Shown here one piece after another: positions 5,857 through 14,160 of a stretch of DNA of 35,933 nucleotides. The notes beneath the pieces are model-generated. The model worked only from the letters and a program-made list of their open reading frames with translations, did not search any database and was not told the DNA's origin. The position numbers and the translations under genes are program-made. Numbering within the stretch: the stretch's first letter is position 1; every line of letters begins with the position of its first letter. The DNA is from Actinomycetes bacterium (GTDB lineage Bacteria > Actinomycetota > Actinomycetes > Nanopelagicales > Nanopelagicaceae), in NCBI GenBank assembly GCA_025363635.1, contig JANYDL010000013.1, forward strand, positions 1 through 35,933, given 5' to 3'.

Positions 5857-7713
5857 CTACTTTGGAAGTAATCCTTTGAAGTACCTAGCAGTTTCTGGAT
5901 CAACAAAATACACAAAACAACCTTTCATACCTCGACTCATCAAAGTTCGATATGTATTTCGAATAATCTCATCTGCCTTTAAGTTGGCACTTACAGGATC
6001 TTCCTTGAATTCTTTCTTGTATCCGGCGAGTGACTTATCGGTCTTAGCGCGAGCAGATGGATCTGTCGTGAGAGTTCCCTCGCGCACAATTAAGTCCCGA
6101 CCAACGATCACGCCGATGTAATCGACTTCGAGCCCCTGACAAGTATGAATACACCCAACTTCTTCAACTGACTTGGGGCTAATAATCCATTCACTTCCAT
6201 CCGAGGTTAGGTTCCATGTCGCCTTGTACCCAAATTCTTCAATTGAGATATCCCTGAGTTTTGGTTTGTTCTTACTTATCCAATCCCAACAATATCCCGC
6301 AACTACCCGCGACTTATTGTTCGCCTTGTTTTTTTCTTTGATGGATTGATGCATGTCTTCTGGATTATCAAAAATCTGAAAATCGAATTTATCCAACGAG
6401 AAATAGTTAGCGGTATCCGCACGAATCCCTAGGATTTCATCCAACCATGCAATGTAATCATCAGAACCACTGCAGCGAAACTGTGAAGTAAGTTCCAAGC
6501 GTTCCACTATCGCACCGGCAAAAGCGGCTTGTTCCTCGATCATGGATATCCCACCCACATCAGACCAAGTAACCTTCTGAGCCTCATCGATGAAAAAAAC
6601 AGAAGTACGTGCAGAATTTATAATCTCCTTGACTTGATTTTCTCCCAAATTCTTGAACATTCCAGATTTCATCTTAAGGCGATGAGCCTCATCAACTATC
6701 AGCGTGTCAAAACTTTCACTTGGTATTTCTGTAAACGATCCTGATCCACTAAACAGGTGACTTATTTCAGCTTTTCTAAAGATCTTCTTCAACTTTGCTT
6801 CAAATACGGCCCTTGGAGCTGCGTTAGGAGTTACGTATCGAGCATTCAGTCTTTCGCCAGTAAGCCTTGCCAAAGCATTTATGGAAATAACCGATTTTCC
6901 CGTTCCTGGACCGCCGTTGACAACGATCACTCTTTTTTGTCCGGTGAGCGAGTCTTGGGAAGTCCTCACAATCTTCTCAAGGACGGTCTTTTGGTCATCA
7001 ATTAATACAAACTCTTCTTCTCCTTTAAGCATGGACCCGACTACGTCGGCTAATTGCTGGGAAGGTCGAATTACGGCGCGATCAATACGCTCAAGCAAAG
7101 CGGTTCCAGTTCCTTCACTAATATTTGCATTTATCAAAGAGCGCAATTCAGCGCTCTGACCTTTGATGAAAACAGGAACCTCTCTTAACTTCTCCTCATA
7201 CCTTGATTCGTTTACAACTCGGGAATCCATACAATTGTGAAGGTATGCGCATGCCGTGACTGATACATTCGAGTCATAGATGTACTCGTTGTAGTTCTTT
7301 AAATGGCTTGAATAGCTCCAAGCTTGATACGAAGGGTGCACAGTGTCGTGAATTCCCCCACCTAATCTGGTACGAACATGATCTGACAACTCCGAAAATT
7401 CAATTTCAGTCCATTGCTTCAACTCGACTATTACCAATGACTCTCTTTTGGCTGCGTTCATTCCTGAAAGCATGAAATCGATTCGATAACCTCTTCCGTT
7501 TACCCTGTATTCAATTGCCACCCCAGCATCGCCCGGAATTTCAGGCGAGTGCATTACGTTTGCCATGGCATTTCCTAAAGAATTTCTCCAGGAGTTGTAC
7601 TCCGCGGGTGCCACGTCGTGACCGAGCTTCCGCTTCACCTCTGCTCGAACTCTGTCCTCAATCACAGGAGCATCAACAAGAAACTGATCTTTCGTTGCCA
7701 AATATGCGAGCAT
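5857..7713 (-). CDS. DUF2075-type nuclease-helicase fusion A
   Basis: A 618-residue protein. The N-terminal region has a PD-(D/E)XK-like core, YRIDFMLSG (Asp79) followed by LVIVELKQW (Glu97-x-Lys99). The second half is an SF1-like DUF2075 ATPase: Walker A GGPGTGKS (267-274), Walker B LIVDEAH (338-344), FFIDEAQKVTW, a TSQFR motif, and late helicase motifs CQGLEVDYIGVIVG and RGMKGCFVYFVD. A role in cleaving or unwinding foreign DNA is plausible but inferred. It is followed at a 9-bp gap by the MazG-like gene and diverges from a second protein of the same architecture. All catalytic motifs look intact. Confidence 0.85.
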   Translation of the reverse strand: MLAYLATKDQFLVDAPVIEDRVRAEVKRKLGHDVAPAEYNSWRNSLGNAMANVMHSPEIPGDAGVAIEYRVNGRGYRIDFMLSGMNAAKRESLVIVELKQWTEIEFSELSDHVRTRLGGGIHDTVHPSYQAWSYSSHLKNYNEYIYDSNVSVTACAYLHNCMDSRVVNESRYEEKLREVPVFIKGQSAELRSLINANISEGTGTALLERIDRAVIRPSQQLADVVGSMLKGEEEFVLIDDQKTVLEKIVRTSQDSLTGQKRVIVVNGGPGTGKSVISINALARLTGERLNARYVTPNAAPRAVFEAKLKKIFRKAEISHLFSGSGSFTEIPSESFDTLIVDEAHRLKMKSGMFKNLGENQVKEIINSARTSVFFIDEAQKVTWSDVGGISMIEEQAAFAGAIVERLELTSQFRCSGSDDYIAWLDEILGIRADTANYFSLDKFDFQIFDNPEDMHQSIKEKNKANNKSRVVAGYCWDWISKNKPKLRDISIEEFGYKATWNLTSDGSEWIISPKSVEEVGCIHTCQGLEVDYIGVIVGRDLIVREGTLTTDPSARAKTDKSLAGYKKEFKEDPVSANLKADEIIRNTYRTLMSRGMKGCFVYFVDPETARYFKGLLPK

Positions 7714-9704
7714 GCCGTGAGGCTACTGGACCCGAGCGCCCAAATTTGATAATTGACACTTGTGACCGCCACAGAAGAGTGGTGTTCAATGAATTAGCCG
7801 CACAATGCTGCTTAGCTTGGGGTATGCCACAAGAGCGAATCGCACACGGTTGGTCCGGTTCGGTTCGCCAATTTCTAGATACGCCTGAAAGTTTGGTCGA
7901 GCGTGCCCTACATCAGCATATTTCCGGACTTTTCGGGCATGGCGCATCTCTATCTCAAGCGGATGCATGGAAAGAAGAAATCGGCCTAATCAACTTGGCC
8001 TTTCGCAACTTGGCAATTTCAAGACAAGAATGTCTTGAATGGTCTCTCGTTTTTGAATACGAATTACCTCTTGAAGGAGGGAGACGTCCCGACGTGATCA
8101 TCCTTGGTCCAGGACGATTAATAATCATGGAATTTAAGCAGGATCACGACGTAAGTCGAGCTGGAGTGGATCAAGTATCTGCATACGCCAGAGATTTATC
8201 CGAATATCACTCTGAGACGCACGATCTCGATGTAATTCCCGTCTTGGTACCAACCAAATCGAAGAACCTCAACGTGCAGACGGAAAATGTCTTTGCCATT
8301 TCACCTGAGTTAATTTCAGCGACTCTAGACGGCATGCCGGATGGAGAACTAATCGACTTAGATCGCTGGATGAACGGAGATTACGCCCCTCTTCCAACAT
8401 TAATTGCGGCTGCAAAAATGATTTTTAACAATGAAAGGCTCCCCGCAATAAAACGGGCAGAATCGCTAGGAGTCGGTCGCGCGGTGGAAGCTCTCGAGAG
8501 GATTTCGCTTAACGCGCGAGAAAATTCATATCGCTCCATGGCATTTGTCTCTGGAGTCCCCGGCGCAGGGAAAACGCTTGTGGGTTTGCAATTTGTACAT
8601 CAAGAGTCTTCAGAAAAAGTCAATGCGGTATTTCTTTCCGGGAACGGACCGCTTGTTGATGTGCTAAGTGGAGCCCTAAAGAGCACCGTATTTGTTAAGG
8701 ATTTGCATAGTTTCATCAAAACGCATGGACTCACCACAAAGATTCCAAAGCAACATATTATTGTTTTCGATGAGGCTCAAAGGGCGTGGGACGCAACACA
8801 CATGGATAACAAGAACCGAGTTCCCTTCAGCGAACCTGATCTTCTGGTGGCAATCGGTGAGAGAATTGAAGATTGGGCAACCCTTGTTGGGCTTATAGGT
8901 CAAGGACAGGAAATCAATACGGGTGAAGAATCCGGAATTGTCGGCTGGGCCGAGGCGCTTAATGGATCCAAGTCTGGCGTCGAATGGCGAGTATTCACAC
9001 CTCCTCGATTCACAAACCTTTTTGACTCGCACATCGTATTTGAGGTTCCCGAACTCGATCTAACGAAATCCCTAAGGTCAAAGAAAGCAGAGGACCTCCA
9101 TGAATGGGTAGATAATCTCCTTGAAGGTAAAATCCCCAAGGCTGCATTAAATGCAATGAAAATGTCCAAAGACGACTTCAACGTTTTTGTCTCTCGCGAT
9201 CTCGAACTCGCAAAAGAATATCTGCATAGTCGATACGAAGGTGCGGATACCGCTAGATATGGAATTCTCGCGTCCGCTAAGGATAAATCTCTTCCAGAAT
9301 TTGGAATTCTCAACGGATTTATGGACACGAAGAAAATTAAGTATCGAGATTGGTACAACAATCCCAAAGGAGAAATTTCTTCGTGTGCGAACCTTGAAAG
9401 CCCAATGACCGAATTCGGATGCCAAGGACTAGAACTTGATATGGCTGTCGTCGCGTGGGGCGATGATTTTCTTTGGGATGGAAGCAAGTGGGAAATGCGA
9501 AAAATGCGCACACAATTTCCCCAGAAGGATCCCCATACCCTCCGCAAAAATAGTTATCGAGTGCTCCTGACAAGAAGCAGAGACGGACTCGTTATTTTTG
9601 TACCTCCTATTGAGAAATTCGATTTTACTGAAATCATTTTGTTGGCAAGCGGTGCAAAACCTTTAACTAAGACAGTCCCCCTCCCCGCAGTCAGTGGGCT
9701 TTGA
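7704..9704 (+). CDS. DUF2075-type nuclease-helicase fusion B
   Basis: A protein of up to 666 residues with the same plan as fusion A but little overall similarity. It has a PD-(D/E)XK-like core RRPDVIILG (Asp130) and LIIMEFKQD (Glu143-x-Lys145), then an SF1-like ATPase: Walker A GVPGAGKT (284-291), Walker B IIVFDEAQR (353-360), a CQGLELDMAVVAWG motif and a final RSRDGLVIFVPP. The start is uncertain: ATG 7704 overlaps the start of fusion A by 10 nt, while in-frame TTG 7747 or GTG 7779/7782 would leave room for divergent promoters. The open frame upstream of 7704 lies antisense to gene A and is rejected. A complementary or regulatory role with fusion A is inferred. Confidence 0.8.
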   Translation: MRACREATGPERPNLIIDTCDRHRRVVFNELAAQCCLAWGMPQERIAHGWSGSVRQFLDTPESLVERALHQHISGLFGHGASLSQADAWKEEIGLINLAFRNLAISRQECLEWSLVFEYELPLEGGRRPDVIILGPGRLIIMEFKQDHDVSRAGVDQVSAYARDLSEYHSETHDLDVIPVLVPTKSKNLNVQTENVFAISPELISATLDGMPDGELIDLDRWMNGDYAPLPTLIAAAKMIFNNERLPAIKRAESLGVGRAVEALERISLNARENSYRSMAFVSGVPGAGKTLVGLQFVHQESSEKVNAVFLSGNGPLVDVLSGALKSTVFVKDLHSFIKTHGLTTKIPKQHIIVFDEAQRAWDATHMDNKNRVPFSEPDLLVAIGERIEDWATLVGLIGQGQEINTGEESGIVGWAEALNGSKSGVEWRVFTPPRFTNLFDSHIVFEVPELDLTKSLRSKKAEDLHEWVDNLLEGKIPKAALNAMKMSKDDFNVFVSRDLELAKEYLHSRYEGADTARYGILASAKDKSLPEFGILNGFMDTKKIKYRDWYNNPKGEISSCANLESPMTEFGCQGLELDMAVVAWGDDFLWDGSKWEMRKMRTQFPQKDPHTLRKNSYRVLLTRSRDGLVIFVPPIEKFDFTEIILLASGAKPLTKTVPLPAVSGL

Positions 9705-9728
9705 TACCGTTCCTATTGCGCGAGATGT

Positions 9729-9792
9729 GAGTCGCAAGCCCTCTGGCTGACTCGCTGCTAACCGCGTCCTTCGTACACGGTGGCTCCAGAGG
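9729..9792 (+). other. Strongly structured spacer after fusion B
   Basis: Competing stems occupy the 137-bp gap before the small ORF. GAGTC (9729-9733) with AGCC pairs with GGCT and GACTC to form a 9-bp stem with a bulge. Alternatively CCTCTGG (9740-9746) pairs with CCAGAGG (9786-9792) around an inner ACCG-CGGT hairpin (9761-9781). There is no U-tract, so it is not a classical terminator. It could be an attenuator-like or small structured RNA; no known family is recognised. Confidence 0.4.
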
Positions 9793-9841
9793 AAGAGCTG
9801 CTCGTGTGTGAAAGCGCGCGGGAAGAGCGAAAGGTGCTGCT

Positions 9842-9988
9842 ATGAAAAAAGACAAGATGTTTTATGCCATCCCGGGGAACATTTCAAAAATGTCAGATGA
9901 AGAAATTGAAGAGTGGGCAAAGAGCGTTTACCAAGACTTTGTCCAAAGCGCCAAAAAAGAATTTAGGCGATTGCGATTCTTCAACTAA
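9842..9988 (+). CDS. Small hypothetical protein, 48 residues
   Basis: Starts MKKDKMFYAIPGNISKMSDE and ends in a basic KKEFRRLRFFN. The middle part (about 17-38, MSDEEIEEWAKSVYQDF) is strongly amphipathic and probably helical. An AAAGG ribosome site lies 7-8 nt upstream of the ATG. It follows fusion B on the same strand and may be part of that transcript. A 22-residue GTG-initiated frame (9991-10059, containing HHLEWDRDLLKMKEVRK) follows 2 nt after its stop and may be a second mini-gene. No family is recognised. Short length limits confidence, but ribosome site and composition are gene-like. Confidence 0.5.
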   Translation: MKKDKMFYAIPGNISKMSDEEIEEWAKSVYQDFVQSAKKEFRRLRFFN

Positions 9989-10079
9989 GTGTGGCAAAAG
10001 TTAAGCACCATCTTGAGTGGGATCGGGATTTACTCAAAATGAAGGAGGTGCGCAAGTAAAGGAAGTGGACGAGATCTCT

Positions 10080-11132
10080 CTACTCAGGTTCTTGGAGGGC
10101 GATTGAAATTGTGTTGATGAGAGCGCGGATTGTCTCTTCACTCATGTCCCGCAGCAAAGGATTGGGGCGTTTGGAGTATGCAACGCTTCTGACCAAGGCA
10201 CCATCGATCGGCACGCCAGGTACCGATTCCACGGCTTTCAAATATCTCTCCGCAATCTCGGGAAGGCTTTTCAGATCTTCAAAGCGCAACTCGATACTCG
10301 TTCCCTTGCGTTGCGTATAGAGACAAACGGGCCACCGAGATCCCGCGCCGACAACATCCATGCGAATAATGAGCGAGGGGGTCTCGGCTTTGCCTCCTGC
10401 AACTTCCAAACCTTCAGTCGCCAGCGCAAGCAGTACGACTCGCGCCTTGGCCGAACTCTCTGGCTCATGCTCATCAATCCAAGAAAGAAATTGTTCTTGA
10501 GTCCAACGTTCTCGATCTTCACGAGATCGTTGGGATTTAGCCTCGGCCAACTCCTCGCCATAAATCTGACGACTCAATATTTCAACTCCTTCATCTTCGC
10601 TACGCGAATAGACAACTGCAATCAGGGCAACTGATGGCTTGGTCACGTGGTTGAGATACTCCACAATGCGACGCAGATCGTCATTGATTTCATCCACCGC
10701 CAAGACCACACGGAATTCGCCACTGGAAAGACTTTTCTCAAGTTTCGTCCAAAGCTCATTCGAGTCACCCTCTTCGAAAAAAAGTGAGCGGCCAGTTCTT
10801 ACCTTCCATTGCGCATCAAAATCTTCCACGCTCATCCGCCAAAAACGCGAAGCGTAATCGAGCACTTGACCAATGATTTTACGACGCACCTCACTATTGG
10901 AGGCAAGCTTGCATTCAACCAAAGTGAGTCCGTTCTCCAGATCAATAGCCATAACATCTGATGGACCAACCCCTGATTGAAATTCAATACACACGCGTGC
11001 ATCTTTTCGCACTCCAGGTATCAACCAGGGGTGCTCCAGCAAAATGCTCTGCAGGTGAGCCTCATCGGTGTAGCCAGTTTGATTTGGCTCATGCCAAGAT
11101 TCACCGCCTCGACGAATCAGAACGTCTGCCAT
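10080..11132 (-). CDS. PD-(D/E)XK nuclease-like protein (NucS-like N-terminus)
   Basis: A 350-residue protein. The N-terminal third has a restriction-endonuclease-like core: PSDVMAIDLENGLTLVECKL gives Asp59, Glu73-x-Lys75, followed by KIIGQVLDYASRFW whose Gln89 fits the QxxxY element of NucS/RecB-like nucleases. The preceding EAHLQSILLEHPWLIPG resembles the lead-in of many such cores. The remaining 200 residues are not recognised; they include a highly charged stretch near 190-225 (AEAKSQRSREDRERWTQEQF). A GGTGG ribosome site precedes the ATG at 11132. It ends convergently with the small ORF of the nuclease-helicase cluster. Defence or repair function is inferred from fold and context. Confidence 0.7.
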   Translation of the reverse strand: MADVLIRRGGESWHEPNQTGYTDEAHLQSILLEHPWLIPGVRKDARVCIEFQSGVGPSDVMAIDLENGLTLVECKLASNSEVRRKIIGQVLDYASRFWRMSVEDFDAQWKVRTGRSLFFEEGDSNELWTKLEKSLSSGEFRVVLAVDEINDDLRRIVEYLNHVTKPSVALIAVVYSRSEDEGVEILSRQIYGEELAEAKSQRSREDRERWTQEQFLSWIDEHEPESSAKARVVLLALATEGLEVAGGKAETPSLIIRMDVVGAGSRWPVCLYTQRKGTSIELRFEDLKSLPEIAERYLKAVESVPGVPIDGALVRSVAYSKRPNPLLRDMSEETIRALINTISIALQEPE

Positions 11133-11630
11133 TTAGTTTCCACCGCTAGTCGCACAAGTTGTCATACCTGAGGATAAAGCGACTCTTAGACATTGACCAC
11201 AGTTTCGGACGTCATTTCGCAACTATAGATTGTTACATTTTTATCCTGGAACAAAGTTCCATTCGCTCATGGAATCGACTTCTTCGGCTAGCCCCCCGAC
11301 CGACACCACTATCCGCTAGTCCGTACACGACAGGCAATTTGAATTCGGCACGGGTAAATGAGATTCAGTTCTCCTCGAATTTACCTTACGCATTGGCCGC
11401 TAGCACCAATCGGGTTGGCTTCCTAGTCCATGCAAGTACACGCCAGACTAAAAGCCAGAGCCCGACCGCGAGAAGTGAAATTAAAAGTGAAGGCAGAGGT
11501 CAAGTTGTGGGTTTGGCGGTTGAATAAAACGTCGCGCCAAGAAAGGATCCTCTGCCCTCACTGAAAAAAACGGTACGCCTACTCCCTGTGCTTTACAAGG
11601 ACATTTTCTGTGAAAAGGGGGTTAGTATTT
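11133..11630. other. 498-bp gap without a convincing gene; possible membrane-protein remnant
   Basis: No intact gene is supported. On the minus strand, 11386-11592 is open except for one TGA (11500-11502). Read through, it encodes a C-terminal hydrophobic segment (LPSLLISLLAVGLWLLVWRV) followed by basic TRKPTR, like a membrane anchor, but there is no start codon. It may be a decayed gene. A plus-strand frame at 11159-11527 has random-looking composition. A GGAAC-AAA-GTTCC inverted repeat is at 11248-11260. Confidence 0.35.
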
Positions 11631-12857
11631 TTACAGCAAGCCGAACTCAGTGGCCTTTTCGCGAAGCGAATCGCGCACGTCAGGATGCGCTACGTTCTCA
11701 ATGATGTTGCGTGCTTGCTCATTTTGTGAATGACCAAAACAATTTGCAATTCCGTACTCAGTTGCAACGTGGCTGTGTTGGAAACTTGTGACGTTGGTGG
11801 CGAGTCGTGGAACGATCGTCGAAACATTTGCCTTTGGATGCCAGGAAGGCAAAGCCATAAACGACTGCCCCCCTCGTGAATGTAGTGAGCCAACAATAAA
11901 GTCAGTCGATCCACCGAAGCCGGAATAAATCTCACCGCGAACATGGCTGGCATTTGCTTGATCGAAGAGGTCAATCTCTAGTGCGGCGTTAATACTCGTC
12001 ATCTTGGCTTGACGAGCAATCTGGCTTGGATCATTGGTGCGCTCCGTGCGCATCATGCGCACCTTACGGTTGAGATTGAGCCATTCGTACAATTCTTGTG
12101 ATCCAAAAATGAATGAGGCGGTCAGGAGAATTTCATCGTCGAGAATGCCGGCTTTATGCAGGTCAAGAACTCCGTCACTAAACATCTCAGTCCAAATGCG
12201 CAATCCTTTGCGTTGGGTGAGCCCGGCGAGCACTGCATCTGGAACGGCGCCGATTCCAAGTTGTAAAGTCGAATTATCTTCGATCAGGGCCGCGATTCGT
12301 GAGCCAATTTCTCGGGCAGTATCGTTGAGAACCGTTGGCGGTTTTACAGCCAAAGGTTCGTCAACTTCCACCAGATAGTCAATCTCGTTCTCATAGATTT
12401 GAGCATCGCCATATGTGTAAGGCATCTGCGCATTGGCTTGAGCAATCACGATTCCGTCGCGTGCACGCGCAGCTTCAATCGCCGCAGGAAGAATGTTGAC
12501 CTCAGTACCAAGACTTACGGTGTCAAAGCGAGGTAAAGAGGTATTGAGCATCACTACATCAGGACGATAGTGATCACGATAAAGAACCGGTAAGAGACTC
12601 AGCCGAGTGGGGATGTAATTGAGGCGAGGGTGGCGACGCATTCCAGCACCGACAAATGCGGTTTCGTAGCTGATTCCTTCGCGATCTGGAATGCCCGGCT
12701 GGCCATTGAGCATGTGGAGTTTGAATTCCGAAATGCACGCATCAGCCAGAGAGAGCAGCGTTTTTGGTGTTGCGAAGTTGCCGGAGGAGACAATTCGAGG
12801 GTTTGCTGGCAGTGACGAGAGGATGGATTTCAATTGTTCTGTACTAATCACGCGCAT
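11631..12857 (-). CDS. Acetyl-CoA hydrolase / CoA-transferase family protein
   Basis: A 408-residue member of the Cat1/4-hydroxybutyrate CoA-transferase family. Features are the family-typical LGIGAVPDAVL at about 200-210 and the IWTEMFSDG motif whose Glu224 forms the glutamyl-CoA thioester. SGFGGSTDFIVGS and HVATEYGIANCFG lie toward the C-terminus. These enzymes swap CoA between short acyl groups, for example succinyl-CoA and acetate, in organic-acid metabolism. The ATG at 12857 (MRVISTEQL) is preferred over an upstream TTG. A GATAAC hexamer 8 nt before the ATG and no Shine-Dalgarno suggest leaderless expression. The exact substrate cannot be told; the gene stands alone. Confidence 0.88.
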   Translation of the reverse strand: MRVISTEQLKSILSSLPANPRIVSSGNFATPKTLLSLADACISEFKLHMLNGQPGIPDREGISYETAFVGAGMRRHPRLNYIPTRLSLLPVLYRDHYRPDVVMLNTSLPRFDTVSLGTEVNILPAAIEAARARDGIVIAQANAQMPYTYGDAQIYENEIDYLVEVDEPLAVKPPTVLNDTAREIGSRIAALIEDNSTLQLGIGAVPDAVLAGLTQRKGLRIWTEMFSDGVLDLHKAGILDDEILLTASFIFGSQELYEWLNLNRKVRMMRTERTNDPSQIARQAKMTSINAALEIDLFDQANASHVRGEIYSGFGGSTDFIVGSLHSRGGQSFMALPSWHPKANVSTIVPRLATNVTSFQHSHVATEYGIANCFGHSQNEQARNIIENVAHPDVRDSLREKATEFGLL

Positions 12858-12917
12858 GAGCAAAGGTTATCACGCGACTTTACGATGCTACTTTGAAAGT
12901 CCAATAGAGTTGGAGTC

Positions 12918-13358
12918 ATGAAGCCCACTCGTTCGATGATAATTTTCTTAGCGTTAGTAACTGTGATGGGTATCTCGTGGGGCCTGTACACATATGTAAG
13001 CAATGCCGAGACAGAGCACGTTTATGCATACAACTGCGGACTCATTGATTACAAACCATTATCTCTCACTCCCTTCTGCGCAGATGCTGGCGTTGGAATT
13101 TCCGGTATTAAATGGGAGCTCTGGGGCGCCAAAAAAGCCGCGGGAGTTGGTCGGTACGAGATGAATTTGTGCGATCCATCATGCGCCGCCGGAAAGTGGG
13201 TTTACGCGAAAGTAAATGTGACTTTAACGAAGGCACTTTTAGATAAAGGTAAAAAGGTCCTATCGAGAATTGATTTTGCAAGTGTGGATGGAAAAAACTT
13301 ACCTCTAAGCAATAAGTCAACGAACGGTTGGGATTTGGCGACGAAGCCGCTCAAGTAA
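12918..13358 (+). CDS. Secreted or membrane-anchored hypothetical protein
   Basis: This 146-residue protein begins with a basic MKPTR and a hydrophobic helix (residues 7-27), which is a signal peptide or N-terminal anchor. The exported part contains four cysteines in the pattern YNCGL, TPFCADAG, NLCDPSCAAG, probably two disulfides, around a GIKWELWGAKKAAGVGRYE core. A GGAG element sits 3-4 nt before the ATG. It diverges from the CoA-transferase and converges on the LysE gene. No domain family is recognised. Confidence 0.7.
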   Translation: MKPTRSMIIFLALVTVMGISWGLYTYVSNAETEHVYAYNCGLIDYKPLSLTPFCADAGVGISGIKWELWGAKKAAGVGRYEMNLCDPSCAAGKWVYAKVNVTLTKALLDKGKKVLSRIDFASVDGKNLPLSNKSTNGWDLATKPLK

Positions 13359-13382
13359 TGGCACGTGAATTCTTACCTCGCT

Positions 13383-14021
13383 CTAGCGCGGAGAGGCTAA
13401 AAGCAAAGTCGCTGCCAGGAAGAGAATTCCTACGGCAGAAAAGGCAGTGAGCGCGCGTCGAACCTGCGGTCTTGCCAAAGTAGCCGATGCCTTGTCAACG
13501 ATGCTAATAAGAAAGGTATACCAAAGAGTCGAGACGAATGCTTGAACGCAGGCCAAAATAAATATCCCAGCCCCGAATGAAAAACTTTTTGGAACAAATT
13601 GCGGAATGAAAGCCACTGCGAATACGGCTGCTTTCACATTCGTAAGATTGGTGAGCAAACCTAAGCGATAGGCAGACCACGAACCCACTTTTGCACCGCT
13701 CTCGTCGTAATCGAATTTGCCATATTCGTTGCGCAAAGTAAGAAGTGTTTGGATACTGAGCAATACCAAGAACGCAACGCCGGTGTATTTGAGGACGTTA
13801 TAAGCGGTATGCGAATGGGCGAAAACTTCGGAGAGTCCAATGGAAGATGCAGCTCCCCAGATCACAAGTCCAGAGCTGTTTCCAGCCACTGAAATGAAGG
13901 CCGCCCGACTTCCGCCGACGATGGATTGCCGCAATATCATCGCCACTCCCTGCCCAGGCACTATGGCCAGCAGTAACGCCGTGAGCGCGAAGGGTGGGAT
14001 TACTTTGAGTAGATCAATCAT
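13383..14021 (-). CDS. LysE/RhtB-family amino-acid exporter
   Basis: A 212-residue inner-membrane protein with about six hydrophobic segments and the N-terminal LysE/RhtB hallmark VPGQGVAMILRQSIVGGSRAAFISVAGNSSG at about 22-52. The loop before TM4 carries RLGLLTNLTNVKAAVFAVAFIPQFV, the conserved NLxNxKA..FxxAFxPQF motif. Members export amino acids or homoserine lactones by proton antiport. ATG 14021 (MIDLLKV) is chosen; an in-frame TTG at 14033 adds four residues. The specific substrate is unknown. Confidence 0.9.
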   Translation of the reverse strand: MIDLLKVIPPFALTALLLAIVPGQGVAMILRQSIVGGSRAAFISVAGNSSGLVIWGAASSIGLSEVFAHSHTAYNVLKYTGVAFLVLLSIQTLLTLRNEYGKFDYDESGAKVGSWSAYRLGLLTNLTNVKAAVFAVAFIPQFVPKSFSFGAGIFILACVQAFVSTLWYTFLISIVDKASATLARPQVRRALTAFSAVGILFLAATLLLASPR

Positions 14022-14046
14022 CGATGTGCGCAAATTTCGAACGAAT

Positions 14047-14110
14047 TCTCAGCCAAAAGTGATGTTGATGCGAGCACGGGCTTAAAGTAGCATCGAACTC
14101 TCAGCCAAAA
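14047..14110. repeat. Pair of 12-bp direct repeats upstream of lysE-like gene
   Basis: TCTCAGCCAAAA occurs at 14047-14058 and 14099-14110 in the 139-bp divergent region between the LysE-like and YHYH genes. The copies are 52 nt apart, about five helical turns, and could bind one regulator. No regulator is identified. Confidence 0.4.
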
Positions 14111-14160
14111 TTATGCCTTTCTGGTGCTAAACCCCTGCTTACCTTTGAGACGATTCCCCC

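Noticed and set aside
7515-7703. Upstream extension of fusion B
   Set aside because: It is antisense to the N-terminus of fusion A and has no domain similarity.
11159-11527. 122-residue + strand ORF
   Set aside because: Random-looking composition, no recognisable domain or ribosome site; treated as non-coding.
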